From positions 3,348,001 to 3,412,000 of the forward strand of contig CP066552.1 in assembly GCA_016415585.1 (NCBI GenBank): DNA of 64,000 bases, given 5' to 3'. The translations under genes and the position numbers were made by a program. The first letter of the stretch is position 1, and each line of letters opens with the position of its first letter. Of the stretch, positions 9,831 through 18,388 are shown piece after piece. The notes under the pieces are model-generated. The model was given only the letters and a program-made list of their open reading frames with translations. It did no database searches and was not told the DNA's origin. Origin of the DNA: Pectobacterium carotovorum. Its GTDB lineage: Bacteria > Pseudomonadota > Gammaproteobacteria > Enterobacterales > Enterobacteriaceae.

Positions 9831-10478
9831 CTAGTGCAGGGCGCCGCCAGTCACCGCCACATCAACCTGCTGCACCAGCGATTGCTTGATCATCACCTCC
9901 AGCGCCGCCGTGACTAACGGCGTGGGCATACTCGGTTCACCGGGGTGTCGTGCAGCCTGTTCTGGCGAATAGGGAATGTGAACGAATCCGCCGCGCACCA
10001 CATCGCCCTGCTGATGTAACTGGTGTAAAAGCCCGTACATCACATGATTGCAGACAAACGTCCCTGCGGTTTGCGACACCGACGCGGGAATACCCGCCAC
10101 ACGTAATGCCTGCACCAGCGCTTTCACTGGCAGCGTCGAAAAATATGCCGCAGGCCCGCCTTCCACCACCGGCGTATCAATCGGTTGGTTACCTCGGTTA
10201 TCCGCGATTCGAGCGTCATTAATATTAATCGCCACGCGTTCAACAGAAATATCAGTACGACCGCCCGCCTGCCCCACCGCGATCACCACTTCCGGCTGCC
10301 ATTCGGCTATCGCGCGGTAAAGCTGCTCCAGCGACAGATCGAAGACGCAAGATAAACGGCAGGCCACCACGCGCGCACCGCCAACTTCCCGCTGATGAAG
10401 GTCTTTTACCGCTTCCCATGAGGGATTAATCGCCTCGCCCTCAAAAGGTTCAAACGCCGTGATCAAAACGGTTTTCAT
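9831..10478 (-). CDS. pcp: Pyroglutamyl-peptidase I (pyrrolidone-carboxylate peptidase)
   Basis: 215-residue peptidase C15. It removes N-terminal pyroglutamate (5-oxoproline) from peptides. The catalytic triad is visible: E80 in [11 protein letters not shown]143 in [14 protein letters not shown] and H167 in GGFVHIPY. The N-terminal ITAFEPFEG is the family hallmark. It sits 29 nt after pxpA, the 5-oxoprolinase subunit gene, in the same orientation. The genomic context therefore fits a route in which Pcp frees 5-oxoproline and PxpABC opens it to glutamate. E. coli K-12 lacks this gene at the locus. Confidence 0.96.
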   Translation of the reverse strand: MKTVLITAFEPFEGEAINPSWEAVKDLHQREVGGARVVACRLSCVFDLSLEQLYRAIAEWQPEVVIAVGQAGGRTDISVERVAININDARIADNRGNQPIDTPVVEGGPAAYFSTLPVKALVQALRVAGIPASVSQTAGTFVCNHVMYGLLHQLHQQGDVVRGGFVHIPYSPEQAARHPGEPSMPTPLVTAALEVMIKQSLVQQVDVAVTGGALH

Positions 10479-10507
10479 CGGTTATCCCCGTCATACAAAA
10501 ATAATGA

Positions 10508-11245
10508 TTATGCCGCCGCAACAGCGATCTGATGCTGGCTAAAGCAGTTACGCAGTTTGCGGGCAAACAGCAGTGCGTGTTGTCCATCGCCGTGAATACA
10601 TACGGTATCCGCTTGTACGTTAACCCAGGAGCCGTCGATCGCCCTAACCCGCTGACGTTGAATCATCTCCAGCGTCTGCGCCAGCGCCAGCTCATCACTG
10701 TTAATCAGTGCCCCCGCCTGAGTGCGTGGCACCAGCGATCCGTCAGGCAGATAGCAACGATCGGCGAACACTTCCTGACGCGTCTCCAACCCCAGCCGTT
10801 GCCCAGCGCGGATTAATTCGCTTCCCGCCAGCCCGACTAAGCGCAACGCCGGATTCACCACTTTCACCGCCTTGGCTATCGCATCAGCCAGCGCTGGTTC
10901 GCATGCCGCCTGATTGTAAAGCATGCCGTGAGGCTTAACGTGCGACAACGTGCCCCCTTCAGCAGCGACGATCGCGCTGAGTGCGCCAAGCTGATACACC
11001 ACCTGTGCAAAGACAATTTCCGCAGGCACATTCATCTCCTTGCGGCCAAAATTTTCACGATCGGGAAAGCTCGGGTGTGCGCCAAGCGCGACCCCATAGC
11101 CAATTCCCCAACGCACCGACTGACGCATGGTTTGTGCATCACCAGCATGAAACCCACAGGCAATATTGGCAGACGTCACCAGCTTGAGCAGCGCTTCATC
11201 GTTCTCACTGCCTTCGCCCAAATCGGCATTCAGATCAATAATCAT
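10508..11245 (-). CDS. pxpA: 5-oxoprolinase subunit A (LamB/YcsF family)
   Basis: 245-residue subunit of the ATP-dependent 5-oxoprolinase PxpABC. The start [20 protein letters not shown] is the canonical YcsF/LamB N-terminus. An upstream in-frame extension to 11380 is rejected because it reads through pxpC sequence and is basic and unconserved. Family motifs seen include [28 protein letters not shown] and KPHGMLYN. The ATG overlaps the pxpC end by 11 nt. Formerly ybgL. Confidence 0.96.
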   Translation of the reverse strand: MIIDLNADLGEGSENDEALLKLVTSANIACGFHAGDAQTMRQSVRWGIGYGVALGAHPSFPDRENFGRKEMNVPAEIVFAQVVYQLGALSAIVAAEGGTLSHVKPHGMLYNQAACEPALADAIAKAVKVVNPALRLVGLAGSELIRAGQRLGLETRQEVFADRCYLPDGSLVPRTQAGALINSDELALAQTLEMIQRQRVRAIDGSWVNVQADTVCIHGDGQHALLFARKLRNCFSQHQIAVAAA

Positions 11246-12179
11246 GCAGCCTCCACGCCAGCTGTTCGAGGTAACGTCGCTGTTCTTCGGCCGCTTTTTG
11301 CGCCTGTGCCTGCGTACAGTGAATAAAATGTATCGGCTCGCCGAGTCGGATTTGTGCCAGATGGAATAAATCCGCTTCAATCACCGTCGCAATACGCGGG
11401 TAACCACCGGTCGTCTGCGCATCTGCCAGCAGTACGATAGGGTGACCATTATGCGGAACCTGCACCACGCCCGGCAGCAGCCCATGCGATGGCAGCTCGC
11501 GCGGTTTGCTGCCCGGCAATGCAGCGCGCTGTAGCTCAGCACCCAGCAAACGGTAACCCATACGGTTACTTTGCGGGCTCAGTTGCCAAGAAGTTCGCCA
11601 GAACAGTTCCTGCATTTCCTCGCTGAATTCCTGATACTCCGGCCCCGGCAAGGCCCGCACGCGATTGCTGAATAACAACTGCTTGATACCGACTTCTTGC
11701 GTCAGTTCACGAGTCGGCGTTCCCAGCGGAAGTTCATCGCCATCCATCAGCAAACGTCCGTCAAAGCCCCCAAAACCGGCTTTCAAATCGGTACTGCGCG
11801 AACCAAGCGCTTCCGGCACATCCACGCCACCGGACAGCGCCAGATAGCTGCGCATTCCGTTACGCGGCATGCGCATTTTCAACGTTTGTCCCGGCTTCAC
11901 AGCGAAACACCAGCCTGTCCAGAGTGGTTTTCCATCCAAGTCGGCATGACAGTCCGCACCGGTCAGCGCCACCCAACAGGCAGTGGTGAATGTTGCGGTA
12001 AACTTGCCCAGCGTAATTTCCAGCGCGGCAGCATTCTCCGCGTTGCCCACCAGCAGGTTGGCCATTGTCAGTGCAGGCAGATCGAGCGCGCCTGACTGGC
12101 TGATACCCAAACGGCGAAAGCCGACGCGGCCGCCGTCCTGCACCGAAGTATGTAATCCGGCATGGATAACCTTCAGCAT
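11235..12179 (-). CDS. pxpC: 5-oxoprolinase subunit C (biotin-dependent carboxyltransferase-like)
   Basis: 314-residue KipA/AHS2-family protein: [20 protein letters not shown] at the N-terminus, [20 protein letters not shown] near residue 30 and [17 protein letters not shown] near 230. Together with PxpB it forms the ATP-using part of 5-oxoprolinase. The gene overlaps pxpB by 7 nt and pxpA by 11 nt, so the three subunits are translationally coupled in the order B-C-A, as in E. coli (formerly ybgK). Confidence 0.96.
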   Translation of the reverse strand: MLKVIHAGLHTSVQDGGRVGFRRLGISQSGALDLPALTMANLLVGNAENAAALEITLGKFTATFTTACWVALTGADCHADLDGKPLWTGWCFAVKPGQTLKMRMPRNGMRSYLALSGGVDVPEALGSRSTDLKAGFGGFDGRLLMDGDELPLGTPTRELTQEVGIKQLLFSNRVRALPGPEYQEFSEEMQELFWRTSWQLSPQSNRMGYRLLGAELQRAALPGSKPRELPSHGLLPGVVQVPHNGHPIVLLADAQTTGGYPRIATVIEADLFHLAQIRLGEPIHFIHCTQAQAQKAAEEQRRYLEQLAWRLHDY

Positions 12180-12829
12180 ACGCCCTCCTTCTGTGGCAGA
12201 AACCGAACGTTATCGCCAGGACGCAGCAGCGTGGGCGGCATCGTTTGTGGATTAAACAATTTCAGCGAGGTGCGACCAATCAGCTGCCAGCCACCCGGCG
12301 TCGCCAGCGGGTAAATCCCCGTCTGTGCGCCACCAATCCCGACCGATCCTGCTGCCACGCGCAGGCGCGGCTCAGCGCGACGCGGCATATGCAGTTTCTC
12401 GTTTAATCCGCCGAGGTAGGCAAAACCCGGCTGGAAGCCCAAAAAGTAGACCACATACTGTGCGGCTGCGTGTGCTTCCACAACCTGACTCACTGTCAGG
12501 CCACTGTGAGCGGCAACCTCCACCAAATCCGGCCCTGCTTCTCCGCCATACACGACGGGAATGTCGATATCGCGTGGATCAAACACCAGCGATTCGCTCT
12601 CTTCCCACCAGCGCTGCAAGCGTTCAATCGCATCCAGCGCCACCTGCTGTGGATGTGCCAGCAGCACTGTCAGATTATTCATGCCCGGAATTGCTTCCAG
12701 CACCTCTTCATGATGGTTCAGGCGCTCGGCAAGCCCCCATATCCGCTGCTGGCTCTCCAGCGACATTGGCGGTTCCAGTTCCAGAACGACAGCCCTCTCG
12801 CCCAGAAGATAACACCGTGCTCGTTGCAA
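12173..12829 (-). CDS. pxpB: 5-oxoprolinase subunit B (KipI/AHS1 family)
   Basis: 218 residues. The start codon is TTG (12827-12829), with a strong AGGAGGAAAGA ribosome site just before it, and gives [20 protein letters not shown], matching E. coli PxpB (YbgJ). The conserved [18 protein letters not shown] and [18 protein letters not shown] are AHS1-domain signatures. It is the first of the three pxp genes. A 156-nt gap to ybgI upstream suggests a separate promoter there, though read-through is possible. Confidence 0.95.
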   Translation of the reverse strand: MQRARCYLLGERAVVLELEPPMSLESQQRIWGLAERLNHHEEVLEAIPGMNNLTVLLAHPQQVALDAIERLQRWWEESESLVFDPRDIDIPVVYGGEAGPDLVEVAAHSGLTVSQVVEAHAAAQYVVYFLGFQPGFAYLGGLNEKLHMPRRAEPRLRVAAGSVGIGGAQTGIYPLATPGGWQLIGRTSLKLFNPQTMPPTLLRPGDNVRFLPQKEGVC

Positions 12830-12985
12830 TCTTTCCTCCTGAATCGCGTTTTATCCGTCATGGTGAACATGGCTAAATGATTAGCGTGGCTTACTGTTCT
12901 ATTTTCTTCTCAACAGCTAAGCAACAACGATGCCAATATCAAAAATGTGACATTATTCCTGTGTGGTGCAGAGACTTTCACCCCA

Positions 12986-13729
12986 TCACGCGGGGTTAGG
13001 AATATCAATAAATGTCACATCAAAACCATGCTGTGCCGCCAGCCATTCGCCCAACGCTTTGATGCCGCCGCGTTCGGTGGCATGGTGTCCGGCAGCAAAG
13101 AAATGCAGCCCCATCTCACGCGCGATATGGATCGTTTGCTCAGACACTTCACCGGTAATAAACGCATCGACCCCGAAGCGCGCCGCTTGTTCAATAAAAC
13201 CCTGACCGCCGCCAGTACACCAGGCCACGCGCTGTATCTGTTGCGGTGCATTATCCCCACAATGCAGCACGCTACGCCCCAGTCGTTTTTCTACACGGCG
13301 GCAAAAGGCATCTGCCGTCATGGGCTGTGCCAGTTCGCCATACGGAACCAGCGGTTCGATCGCGCCCTGCACCTGAATCTCCAGCAGCGCCGCCAGCTGT
13401 GCGTTATTCCCCAGTTCCGGATGTGCATCCAGCGGCAGATGGTAGCCATACAGGTTGATATCATTGAGCAACAGCGTTTTCAGTCGGTTACGCTTCATAC
13501 CACAGACAATCTGCGGTTCGTTTTTCCAGAAGTAACCGTGGTGAACCAGAATCGCATCGGCCTGCTTTTCTACCGCCGCATCCAGCAGCGCCTGTGAGGC
13601 CGTTACGCCCGTCACAATACGTTTTACCTCTGCACGCCCTTCAACCTGTAAACCGTTCGGTGCGTAGTCCTGAAACGTCGCCGTGCTCAGTTTCTCGTTA
13701 ATGATTCTTTCCAGTTCCACATTACGCAT
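12986..13729 (-). CDS. ybgI: YbgI, Nif3-like dinuclear metal centre protein
   Basis: 247 residues. Start MRNVELERIINEKL (13727-13729) is chosen over an in-frame ATG at 13786 because it gives the E. coli YbgI length. NIF3-family metal ligands are visible in VHHGYFWK, PLDAHPELGNN and the C-terminal AAGHHATERGG. The family is often called GTP cyclohydrolase I type 2, but the activity is not settled; a DNA-repair link has been suggested. It overlaps the end of phrB by 8 nt, so it is co-translated with the photolyase gene. Confidence 0.94.
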   Translation of the reverse strand: MRNVELERIINEKLSTATFQDYAPNGLQVEGRAEVKRIVTGVTASQALLDAAVEKQADAILVHHGYFWKNEPQIVCGMKRNRLKTLLLNDINLYGYHLPLDAHPELGNNAQLAALLEIQVQGAIEPLVPYGELAQPMTADAFCRRVEKRLGRSVLHCGDNAPQQIQRVAWCTGGGQGFIEQAARFGVDAFITGEVSEQTIHIAREMGLHFFAAGHHATERGGIKALGEWLAAQHGFDVTFIDIPNPA

Positions 13730-15215
13730 ACTTACTTTTCTCTTCTCGATCGTTATCCGCCATACCGATATTTTTGGCCGCCTCAAACGCCGCCAGCGTA
13801 TTCTGACGCGCGGTTTTATGGTCGACGATTGGCAGTGGATAGTTCAGCTGATGGTGGTGTTTGTCAGCCCAGCGATGGGGCTGATGAATATCTTTATCCG
13901 GCACGGCGGCCAGTTCGGGCAGCCAGTGACGAATAAACCGACCTTCAGGGTCGAAGCGCTCGCCCTGCGTTGTCGGGTTGAAAATGCGAAAATAAGGTGC
14001 CGCATCGGTGCCTGTCGACGCCGCCCACTGCCAGCCGCCGTTATTCGCCGCCAGATCGCCATCCAGCAACTGCGACATAAAGTAGCGTTCGCCTTCGCGC
14101 CAATCGATCAGTAAATCTTTGACGAGAAAACTGGCGCAAATCATACGCAAGCGATTGTGCATCCATCCCGTTTCATTCAGTTGACGCATCGCCGCATCCA
14201 CGATTGGGTAGCCCGTTCTCCCCTGCTGCCAGGCGGCTAAATCCTCCGGTGATTCCCGCCATTTCACCCACTGCGTCCACGCGGTGAACGGTCGGTGTTT
14301 ACACAGCTGCGGCCAGGAGACAATCAGGTGGCGGTAAAACTCACGCCAGACCAGCTCGTTAAACCAGGTAAACGCCCCGCCCTCACGCCGTTCCAGCATA
14401 TCCGGGCATTCGGCACGCAGGCGGTTAAAACATTGGCGCGGCGATACAATCCCAAGCGCCAGATACGGAGAAAGTTTGCTGGTGCCGGGTAGCGCCGGAA
14501 AATCACGCTGCTGATCGTAATCCTGCACCTGTTCGCGGCAAAAACGCCGCAGTTGCTGCAATGCCGCGCGTTCACCGCGAGGAAAATCCTCACTATCCAC
14601 TTCGCGCTGCGGATAGCTGAACGGCGCCAGTTCCACCGTGTTATCGATCGGCTCACCGCGCGCATCCGGTGCTGGTACGCACGCCGTATCCGACTCCAGC
14701 AGGCGTTTGATAAAGGCCTGACGAAAGGGCGTAAACACTTTGTACATCTCGCCGTTGCCCGTCAGCACGCTACCCGGCGGTAACAACAGGCTGTCATGAT
14801 AGCCGTGACAAACCACGCTATCCGCCAGCCGATCTTTCACCTGCTTATCACGCAGGCGCTCGTTGATTTCATACTGATAATTGTAGAAAAGGTCGGTGGC
14901 CTGCTGCTGCGCACAAAACTGCACCAGCCAGTCAACCGACGCCGCAAAGTCAGCACATTCGTGGTAATGCAGCGGGATACCTTTCTCAGCTAACGCGTGC
15001 TGCACCAGCGTCAGGTTCTCCAGCAGAAAGGCCGCCTGACGCGGTGCCATATCGTGCTTTTCCCACTGCACAGGCGTGGCGATAAAAACCGCTAGCACGC
15101 TGGCATTCGGATCCTGACAGGCGGCGTACAGCGCCAGATTATCGGTAACGCGCAGGTCGTTGCGTAGCCAGACTACATTCGTAACGACATGATGTGTAAC
15201 TACATGCGTGGTCAT
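13722..15215 (-). CDS. phrB: Deoxyribodipyrimidine photolyase (class I CPD)
   Basis: 497-residue light-driven repair enzyme that splits cyclobutane pyrimidine dimers, with an N-terminal antenna-binding alpha/beta domain (VVWLRNDLRVTDNLALYAAC) and a C-terminal FAD domain. FAD-domain signatures are visible: ELVWREFYRHLI, GYPIVDAAMRQLNETGWMHN and DGDLAANNGGWQWAASTGTD. It is about 25 residues longer than E. coli Phr, partly from an N-terminal VTHHVV-type repeat and a C-terminal tail. It overlaps ybgI; the DUF523-DUF1722 gene lies 21 nt upstream, so the three are probably one unit. Confidence 0.97.
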   Translation of the reverse strand: MTTHVVTHHVVTNVVWLRNDLRVTDNLALYAACQDPNASVLAVFIATPVQWEKHDMAPRQAAFLLENLTLVQHALAEKGIPLHYHECADFAASVDWLVQFCAQQQATDLFYNYQYEINERLRDKQVKDRLADSVVCHGYHDSLLLPPGSVLTGNGEMYKVFTPFRQAFIKRLLESDTACVPAPDARGEPIDNTVELAPFSYPQREVDSEDFPRGERAALQQLRRFCREQVQDYDQQRDFPALPGTSKLSPYLALGIVSPRQCFNRLRAECPDMLERREGGAFTWFNELVWREFYRHLIVSWPQLCKHRPFTAWTQWVKWRESPEDLAAWQQGRTGYPIVDAAMRQLNETGWMHNRLRMICASFLVKDLLIDWREGERYFMSQLLDGDLAANNGGWQWAASTGTDAAPYFRIFNPTTQGERFDPEGRFIRHWLPELAAVPDKDIHQPHRWADKHHHQLNYPLPIVDHKTARQNTLAAFEAAKNIGMADNDREEKSKYA

Positions 15216-15236
15216 GACATTCCTCGGGCGGTCAAA

Positions 15237-16196
15237 CTAGTGTCCGTAACGCAGGCGTAATGCCTCTGGGTACGGTTCAAAATAACGCTGCTGAGCCAGA
15301 TACGCATCGGGGTATTCTGCCATGTAATGTTTTAGCAACGTGATAGGTGCCAATAGCGGCTGCAAGCCCTGTCGATAGCGATCGATGAGCTGCGCCAGTT
15401 CCTGTCGCTGCTGAGAATTAAGCTGGCGTCGGAAATAGCCCTGCACGTGCATCAACACATTGGTGTGGTTGCGCCGCGTCGCAGGCTTCGACAACAGCTT
15501 CATTAGCCGTTTCCGGTATTCAATAATGTAGTCTTCCAGCGATTCCCACTTATCGATCCCCGCAACAAACGGCCCCAGCTCGCGGTATTCTGGCTGGGAA
15601 TGCGCCAACAGCAGGAGTTTATAGCGACTATGAAAGGCAATCAGCGCACCACGGCTCAGCCCGTTTTGCCATAGCTGATTCAGTTCGTGTAACGCATAAA
15701 CGCGCTCAATGAAATTTTCCCGCAAGCCAGGATCCTGCAGGCGCCCGTCTTCCTCAATCGGGAGCCAGGGCATTTGCCGCATCAGCTCCTGCGTAAACAG
15801 GCCGATACCACTTTTACGCGCATCCTTTTGCGTTTCATTGTAAACCTTCACGCGCTCCATACCGCAGCTCGGCGATTTGGCACAGACGATATAACCGCAT
15901 AAGTGCTGAAGCTGGCTGACTTTGTCAGCGGAAAACGCCGCCATCTGCTGGGTGACATCCAGCGGCGAACCGTTGCTGGCACGCAGCGTGATATGGCTTT
16001 CCCCTTCTCTCACCAGCCTGAGCGCCGGACGCGGCACCGGTAAACCAATCGCCATTTCCGGGCAGACAGGTTCAAAACGAAAATAGGGTGCCAGTTGTTC
16101 AGCAGCAAACGTCAAACGCTTGTGTCCGCCATCAAATCGCACGGGATTACCGAGCAAACAGGCGCTGATACCAACAGGGATGAGTTCGAGCGTCAT
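15237..16196 (-). CDS. YbgA-like protein, DUF523 fused to DUF1722
   Basis: 319 residues in two parts. Residues about 1-150 are DUF523 (VGISACLLGNPVRFDGGHKR, KSPSCGMERVKVY), with two cysteines typical of this domain. Residues about 190-310 are DUF1722, the part that makes up all of E. coli YbgA (HSRYKLLLLAHSQPEYRELG, VLMHVQGYFRRQL). The function is not established. The constant position next to phrB suggests a tie to light or DNA damage, which is inference only. Start ATG 16194-16196. Confidence 0.88.
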   Translation of the reverse strand: MTLELIPVGISACLLGNPVRFDGGHKRLTFAAEQLAPYFRFEPVCPEMAIGLPVPRPALRLVREGESHITLRASNGSPLDVTQQMAAFSADKVSQLQHLCGYIVCAKSPSCGMERVKVYNETQKDARKSGIGLFTQELMRQMPWLPIEEDGRLQDPGLRENFIERVYALHELNQLWQNGLSRGALIAFHSRYKLLLLAHSQPEYRELGPFVAGIDKWESLEDYIIEYRKRLMKLLSKPATRRNHTNVLMHVQGYFRRQLNSQQRQELAQLIDRYRQGLQPLLAPITLLKHYMAEYPDAYLAQQRYFEPYPEALRLRYGH

Positions 16197-16482
16197 GATT
16201 TATCCTTATACCCGTCATATTTCAAATTGCACGTGCGTTGGCATTCTGCAAACCCTCTGACCAGCATAGCGGATTTCACCATGATTCTGTGCAGTCGCAG
16301 CGAAGAATAAAGTAATAAATCATGAGATTGATGGATTATGTCGATCAAATAAGACGGTTTTCTCTGCGAGCAGTATTGATATCCCAAACGCGCATCGCGG
16401 GTATCGTTTCGTCTGTCATCAAATAGCCTTATTCCCCCACTACAATCCCCATTCCGATATAGAGTCCCAAAGAGGATACCCC
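16197..16482. other. Spacer between the YbgA-like gene and the ABC operon
   Basis: No convincing long gene. Near 16207-16240 the text CCGTCATATTTCAAATTGCA resembles a degenerate copy of short intergenic repeats common in related enterobacteria, recognised only from memory. A weak sigma-70 candidate towards the ABC operon is TACAAT at 16441-16446 with a poor -35 (ATCAAA) 17 nt upstream. Confidence 0.4.
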
Positions 16483-16623
16483 ATGTTTTTTCCCCTGCTT
16501 TACTGGCGGGATGCTTTCCTATGGCCTTCAATCAGGCAGAACGAAAGCGCCCGTCCGATCCACCGATATCAAAATGGATATCGCCTCCCGTTATTGCACG
16601 GAGGTGATGATGACCACAGCTGA
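16483..16623 (+). CDS. Possible 46-residue leader ORF overlapping the ABC ATPase start
   Basis: ATG at 16483 follows AGAGGATACCCC, a good ribosome site with about 6-nt spacing. The frame encodes MFFPLLYWRDAFLWPSIRQN and more, ending at TGA 16621-16623, 14 nt inside the ATPase gene (start 16610). It is in a different frame from the ATPase, so it could couple translation of the downstream gene or act as a leader peptide. I do not recognise it. It may equally be fortuitous; comparison between species is decisive. Confidence 0.35.
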   Translation: MFFPLLYWRDAFLWPSIRQNESARPIHRYQNGYRLPLLHGGDDDHS

Positions 16624-17302
16624 ACTCACCACGCCTGCCGCGATTGCGATCGACAAATTGTCCCACGCTTTCGCAGGCAAAACGGTTCTCGATTCCATCA
16701 GCCTCGATGTGCCAAAGGGCACCATTCTGGCCCTGCTGGGGCCTTCCGGCTGCGGCAAAAGCACGTTGCTAAAGCTGCTGGCTGGTCTGTTACAGCCGGA
16801 TGCGGGCACCATTCATTTTGGCGATCGTCAGGTTGCCGGTCATCAGCTATCCCTGCCGCCAGAGCAGCGCAATCTGGGCATGGTCTTTCAGGATTATGCG
16901 CTTTGGCCACATATGACCGTTGCACAAAATGTCGGGTTTCCGCTGCTGATGAGGAAGGTTCCGCGCGATCTCTGTCGCCAACGCGTTGAAGTCACGCTTG
17001 CGCGCGTCGGTCTGGCTGATTTTGCCGATCGCAAACCGGCCGATTTATCCGGCGGTCAGCAACAGCGAGTCGCACTGGCGCGCGCCATCATCGCAGAACC
17101 GAACATCCTGCTCTTCGATGAACCGCTATCCAATCTTGACCGGGATCTACGTGAATCGCTTTGTCAGGAGATGGCATCGCTCTTGCGCCATCTTGGTACC
17201 ACCGCCGTGTATGTCACCCACGACAGAGGCGAAGCCAACATACTGGCGCACCGTATTGTTCACATGTCGCAAGGCCATATTACTGATATCACCACTCTTT
17301 AA
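16610..17302 (+). CDS. ABC transporter ATP-binding protein (iron/phosphonate-type importer)
   Basis: 230-residue ATPase with Walker A GPSGCGKS, Q-loop VFQDYALWPHM, signature [14 protein letters not shown], Walker B ILLFDEP and switch histidine VTHDR. A longer in-frame reading to 16511 exists, but ATG 16610 sits 5 nt after GGAGG and starts MTTAELTTPAA, so it is preferred. The protein lacks the long C-terminal regulatory domain of FbpC/PotA types. It energises uptake with the binding protein and fused permease just downstream. The order ATPase - binding protein - permease suits a Fe(III)- or 2-aminoethylphosphonate-like importer; the substrate is not proven. Confidence 0.88.
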   Translation: MTTAELTTPAAIAIDKLSHAFAGKTVLDSISLDVPKGTILALLGPSGCGKSTLLKLLAGLLQPDAGTIHFGDRQVAGHQLSLPPEQRNLGMVFQDYALWPHMTVAQNVGFPLLMRKVPRDLCRQRVEVTLARVGLADFADRKPADLSGGQQQRVALARAIIAEPNILLFDEPLSNLDRDLRESLCQEMASLLRHLGTTAVYVTHDRGEANILAHRIVHMSQGHITDITTL

Positions 17303-17318
17303 CGTTGGGGAAAATGCA

Positions 17319-18299
17319 ATGAAAAACACACTGTTTACCATGAATCAACGAGGCATCATTATGGGTATAGCTCTCTCATTAGCAGCGGTAGCGGGCAGCG
17401 CACAGGCCCTGACGCTGTACACCGCCGGACCGGGAGCACTGGCAAAAAAACTGGCGGCGGGTTATGAAAAGCAGACCGGCGTGAAAGTCGATGTCTTTCA
17501 GGCAACAACCGGTAAAGTCATGGCCAGACTGGAAGCCGAACAGGCCAATCCACGTGCCGATGTCCTGATTTCCGCCTCTTGGGATACCGCGACAGATTTG
17601 CAGCAACGCGGCTGGCTGCTGGAGTTTGATAGCCCGAATGCGGCCACCGTGCCTGCACAGTTCAAAACGCCTTTCTATGTGGCACAGGGCATTTCCGCGC
17701 TGGGCATTGTGTGGAACAGCAAGAGCGGCACGCCAGAACCCAAAGACTGGAACGACCTCACCAAGCCTGAATTTAAAGATAAAGTCACCACGCCAGATCC
17801 CGCACTGTCCGGTGCCTCACTCGATTTGCTGATTGGTTTGCAAAATGCGGAAAAAGATAAAGCCTGGGAAATGTTCGATCGCTTAAAAACCAACGGTATG
17901 ATCATCGCCGGCCCGAACGCCCAGGCATTAACGCCAGTGCAGCAAGGGGCGAAAGCCGCCGTTTTTGGTGCCGTGGACTACGTTTCTTACGGCAGCATGG
18001 AGTCTGGCGAATCCATTAAAGTCATTTTCCCTTCCAGTGGCACCGTCATTGCCCCTCGCCCGATGATGATCCTGAAAAGCAGCAAAAACCAGCAGCAGGC
18101 AAAAGACTTCATCAACTATATGTTGTCGCCTGAAGGCCAAAAAGCAGTGGCGGAAGCCTGGCTGATGCCCGCGCGTCAGGACGTTGATGCCAAGCGCCCT
18201 CTGTTTAAGAGCCTGACATTACTGCCAGAAGGCGATAGCGCCTCAGCGTCCCGTGCCGCCGTTCTCGATCGCTTTGCTGCCTTATTTGGTCAGCGCTAA
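17319..18299 (+). CDS. Periplasmic substrate-binding protein of an iron/phosphonate-type ABC importer
   Basis: 326 residues from ATG 17319, 16 nt after the ATPase. The signal peptide runs through GIALSLAAVAGSAQA with cleavage probably before LTLYTAGPG. The mature protein is a class II (FbpA-like) binding protein: GYEKQTGVKVDVFQATTGKV, ISASWDTATDLQQRGWLLEF, GISALGIVWNS and INYMLSPEGQKAVAE. Tyr residues in AVDYVSYGSM could take part in ligand binding, but the dityrosine iron motif is not clear, so iron versus an organophosphonate or other anion stays open. Confidence 0.85.
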   Translation: MKNTLFTMNQRGIIMGIALSLAAVAGSAQALTLYTAGPGALAKKLAAGYEKQTGVKVDVFQATTGKVMARLEAEQANPRADVLISASWDTATDLQQRGWLLEFDSPNAATVPAQFKTPFYVAQGISALGIVWNSKSGTPEPKDWNDLTKPEFKDKVTTPDPALSGASLDLLIGLQNAEKDKAWEMFDRLKTNGMIIAGPNAQALTPVQQGAKAAVFGAVDYVSYGSMESGESIKVIFPSSGTVIAPRPMMILKSSKNQQQAKDFINYMLSPEGQKAVAEAWLMPARQDVDAKRPLFKSLTLLPEGDSASASRAAVLDRFAALFGQR

Positions 18300-18351
18300 G
18301 CCTGTTCAGCCATACCCTCTGGATAGTTCGAATTACAGAACACGAGATAAT

Positions 18352-18377
18352 GCCTTGCTGACGACCGTCAGCAAGGC
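18352..18377 (+). other. Perfect intercistronic palindrome before the permease
   Basis: GCCTTGCTGACG - AC - CGTCAGCAAGGC: two perfect 12-nt arms with almost no loop. It ends 1-2 nt before the GGAG ribosome site and 11 nt before the permease ATG. In mRNA it would form a stable hairpin next to the ribosome site, which could lower permease synthesis or protect the upstream message. It could also be a protein operator. Confidence 0.8.
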
Positions 18378-18388
18378 TGGAGTATCAG

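Noticed and set aside
11246..11380. 45-codon N-terminal extension of pxpA
   Set aside because: It overlaps pxpC, is basic and unrelated to the YcsF family; [10 protein letters not shown] is the usual start.
16986..17318. N-terminal extension of the substrate-binding protein frame
   Set aside because: The extra 111 codons run in another frame through the ATPase gene; the signal peptide and ribosome site fix the start at 17319.
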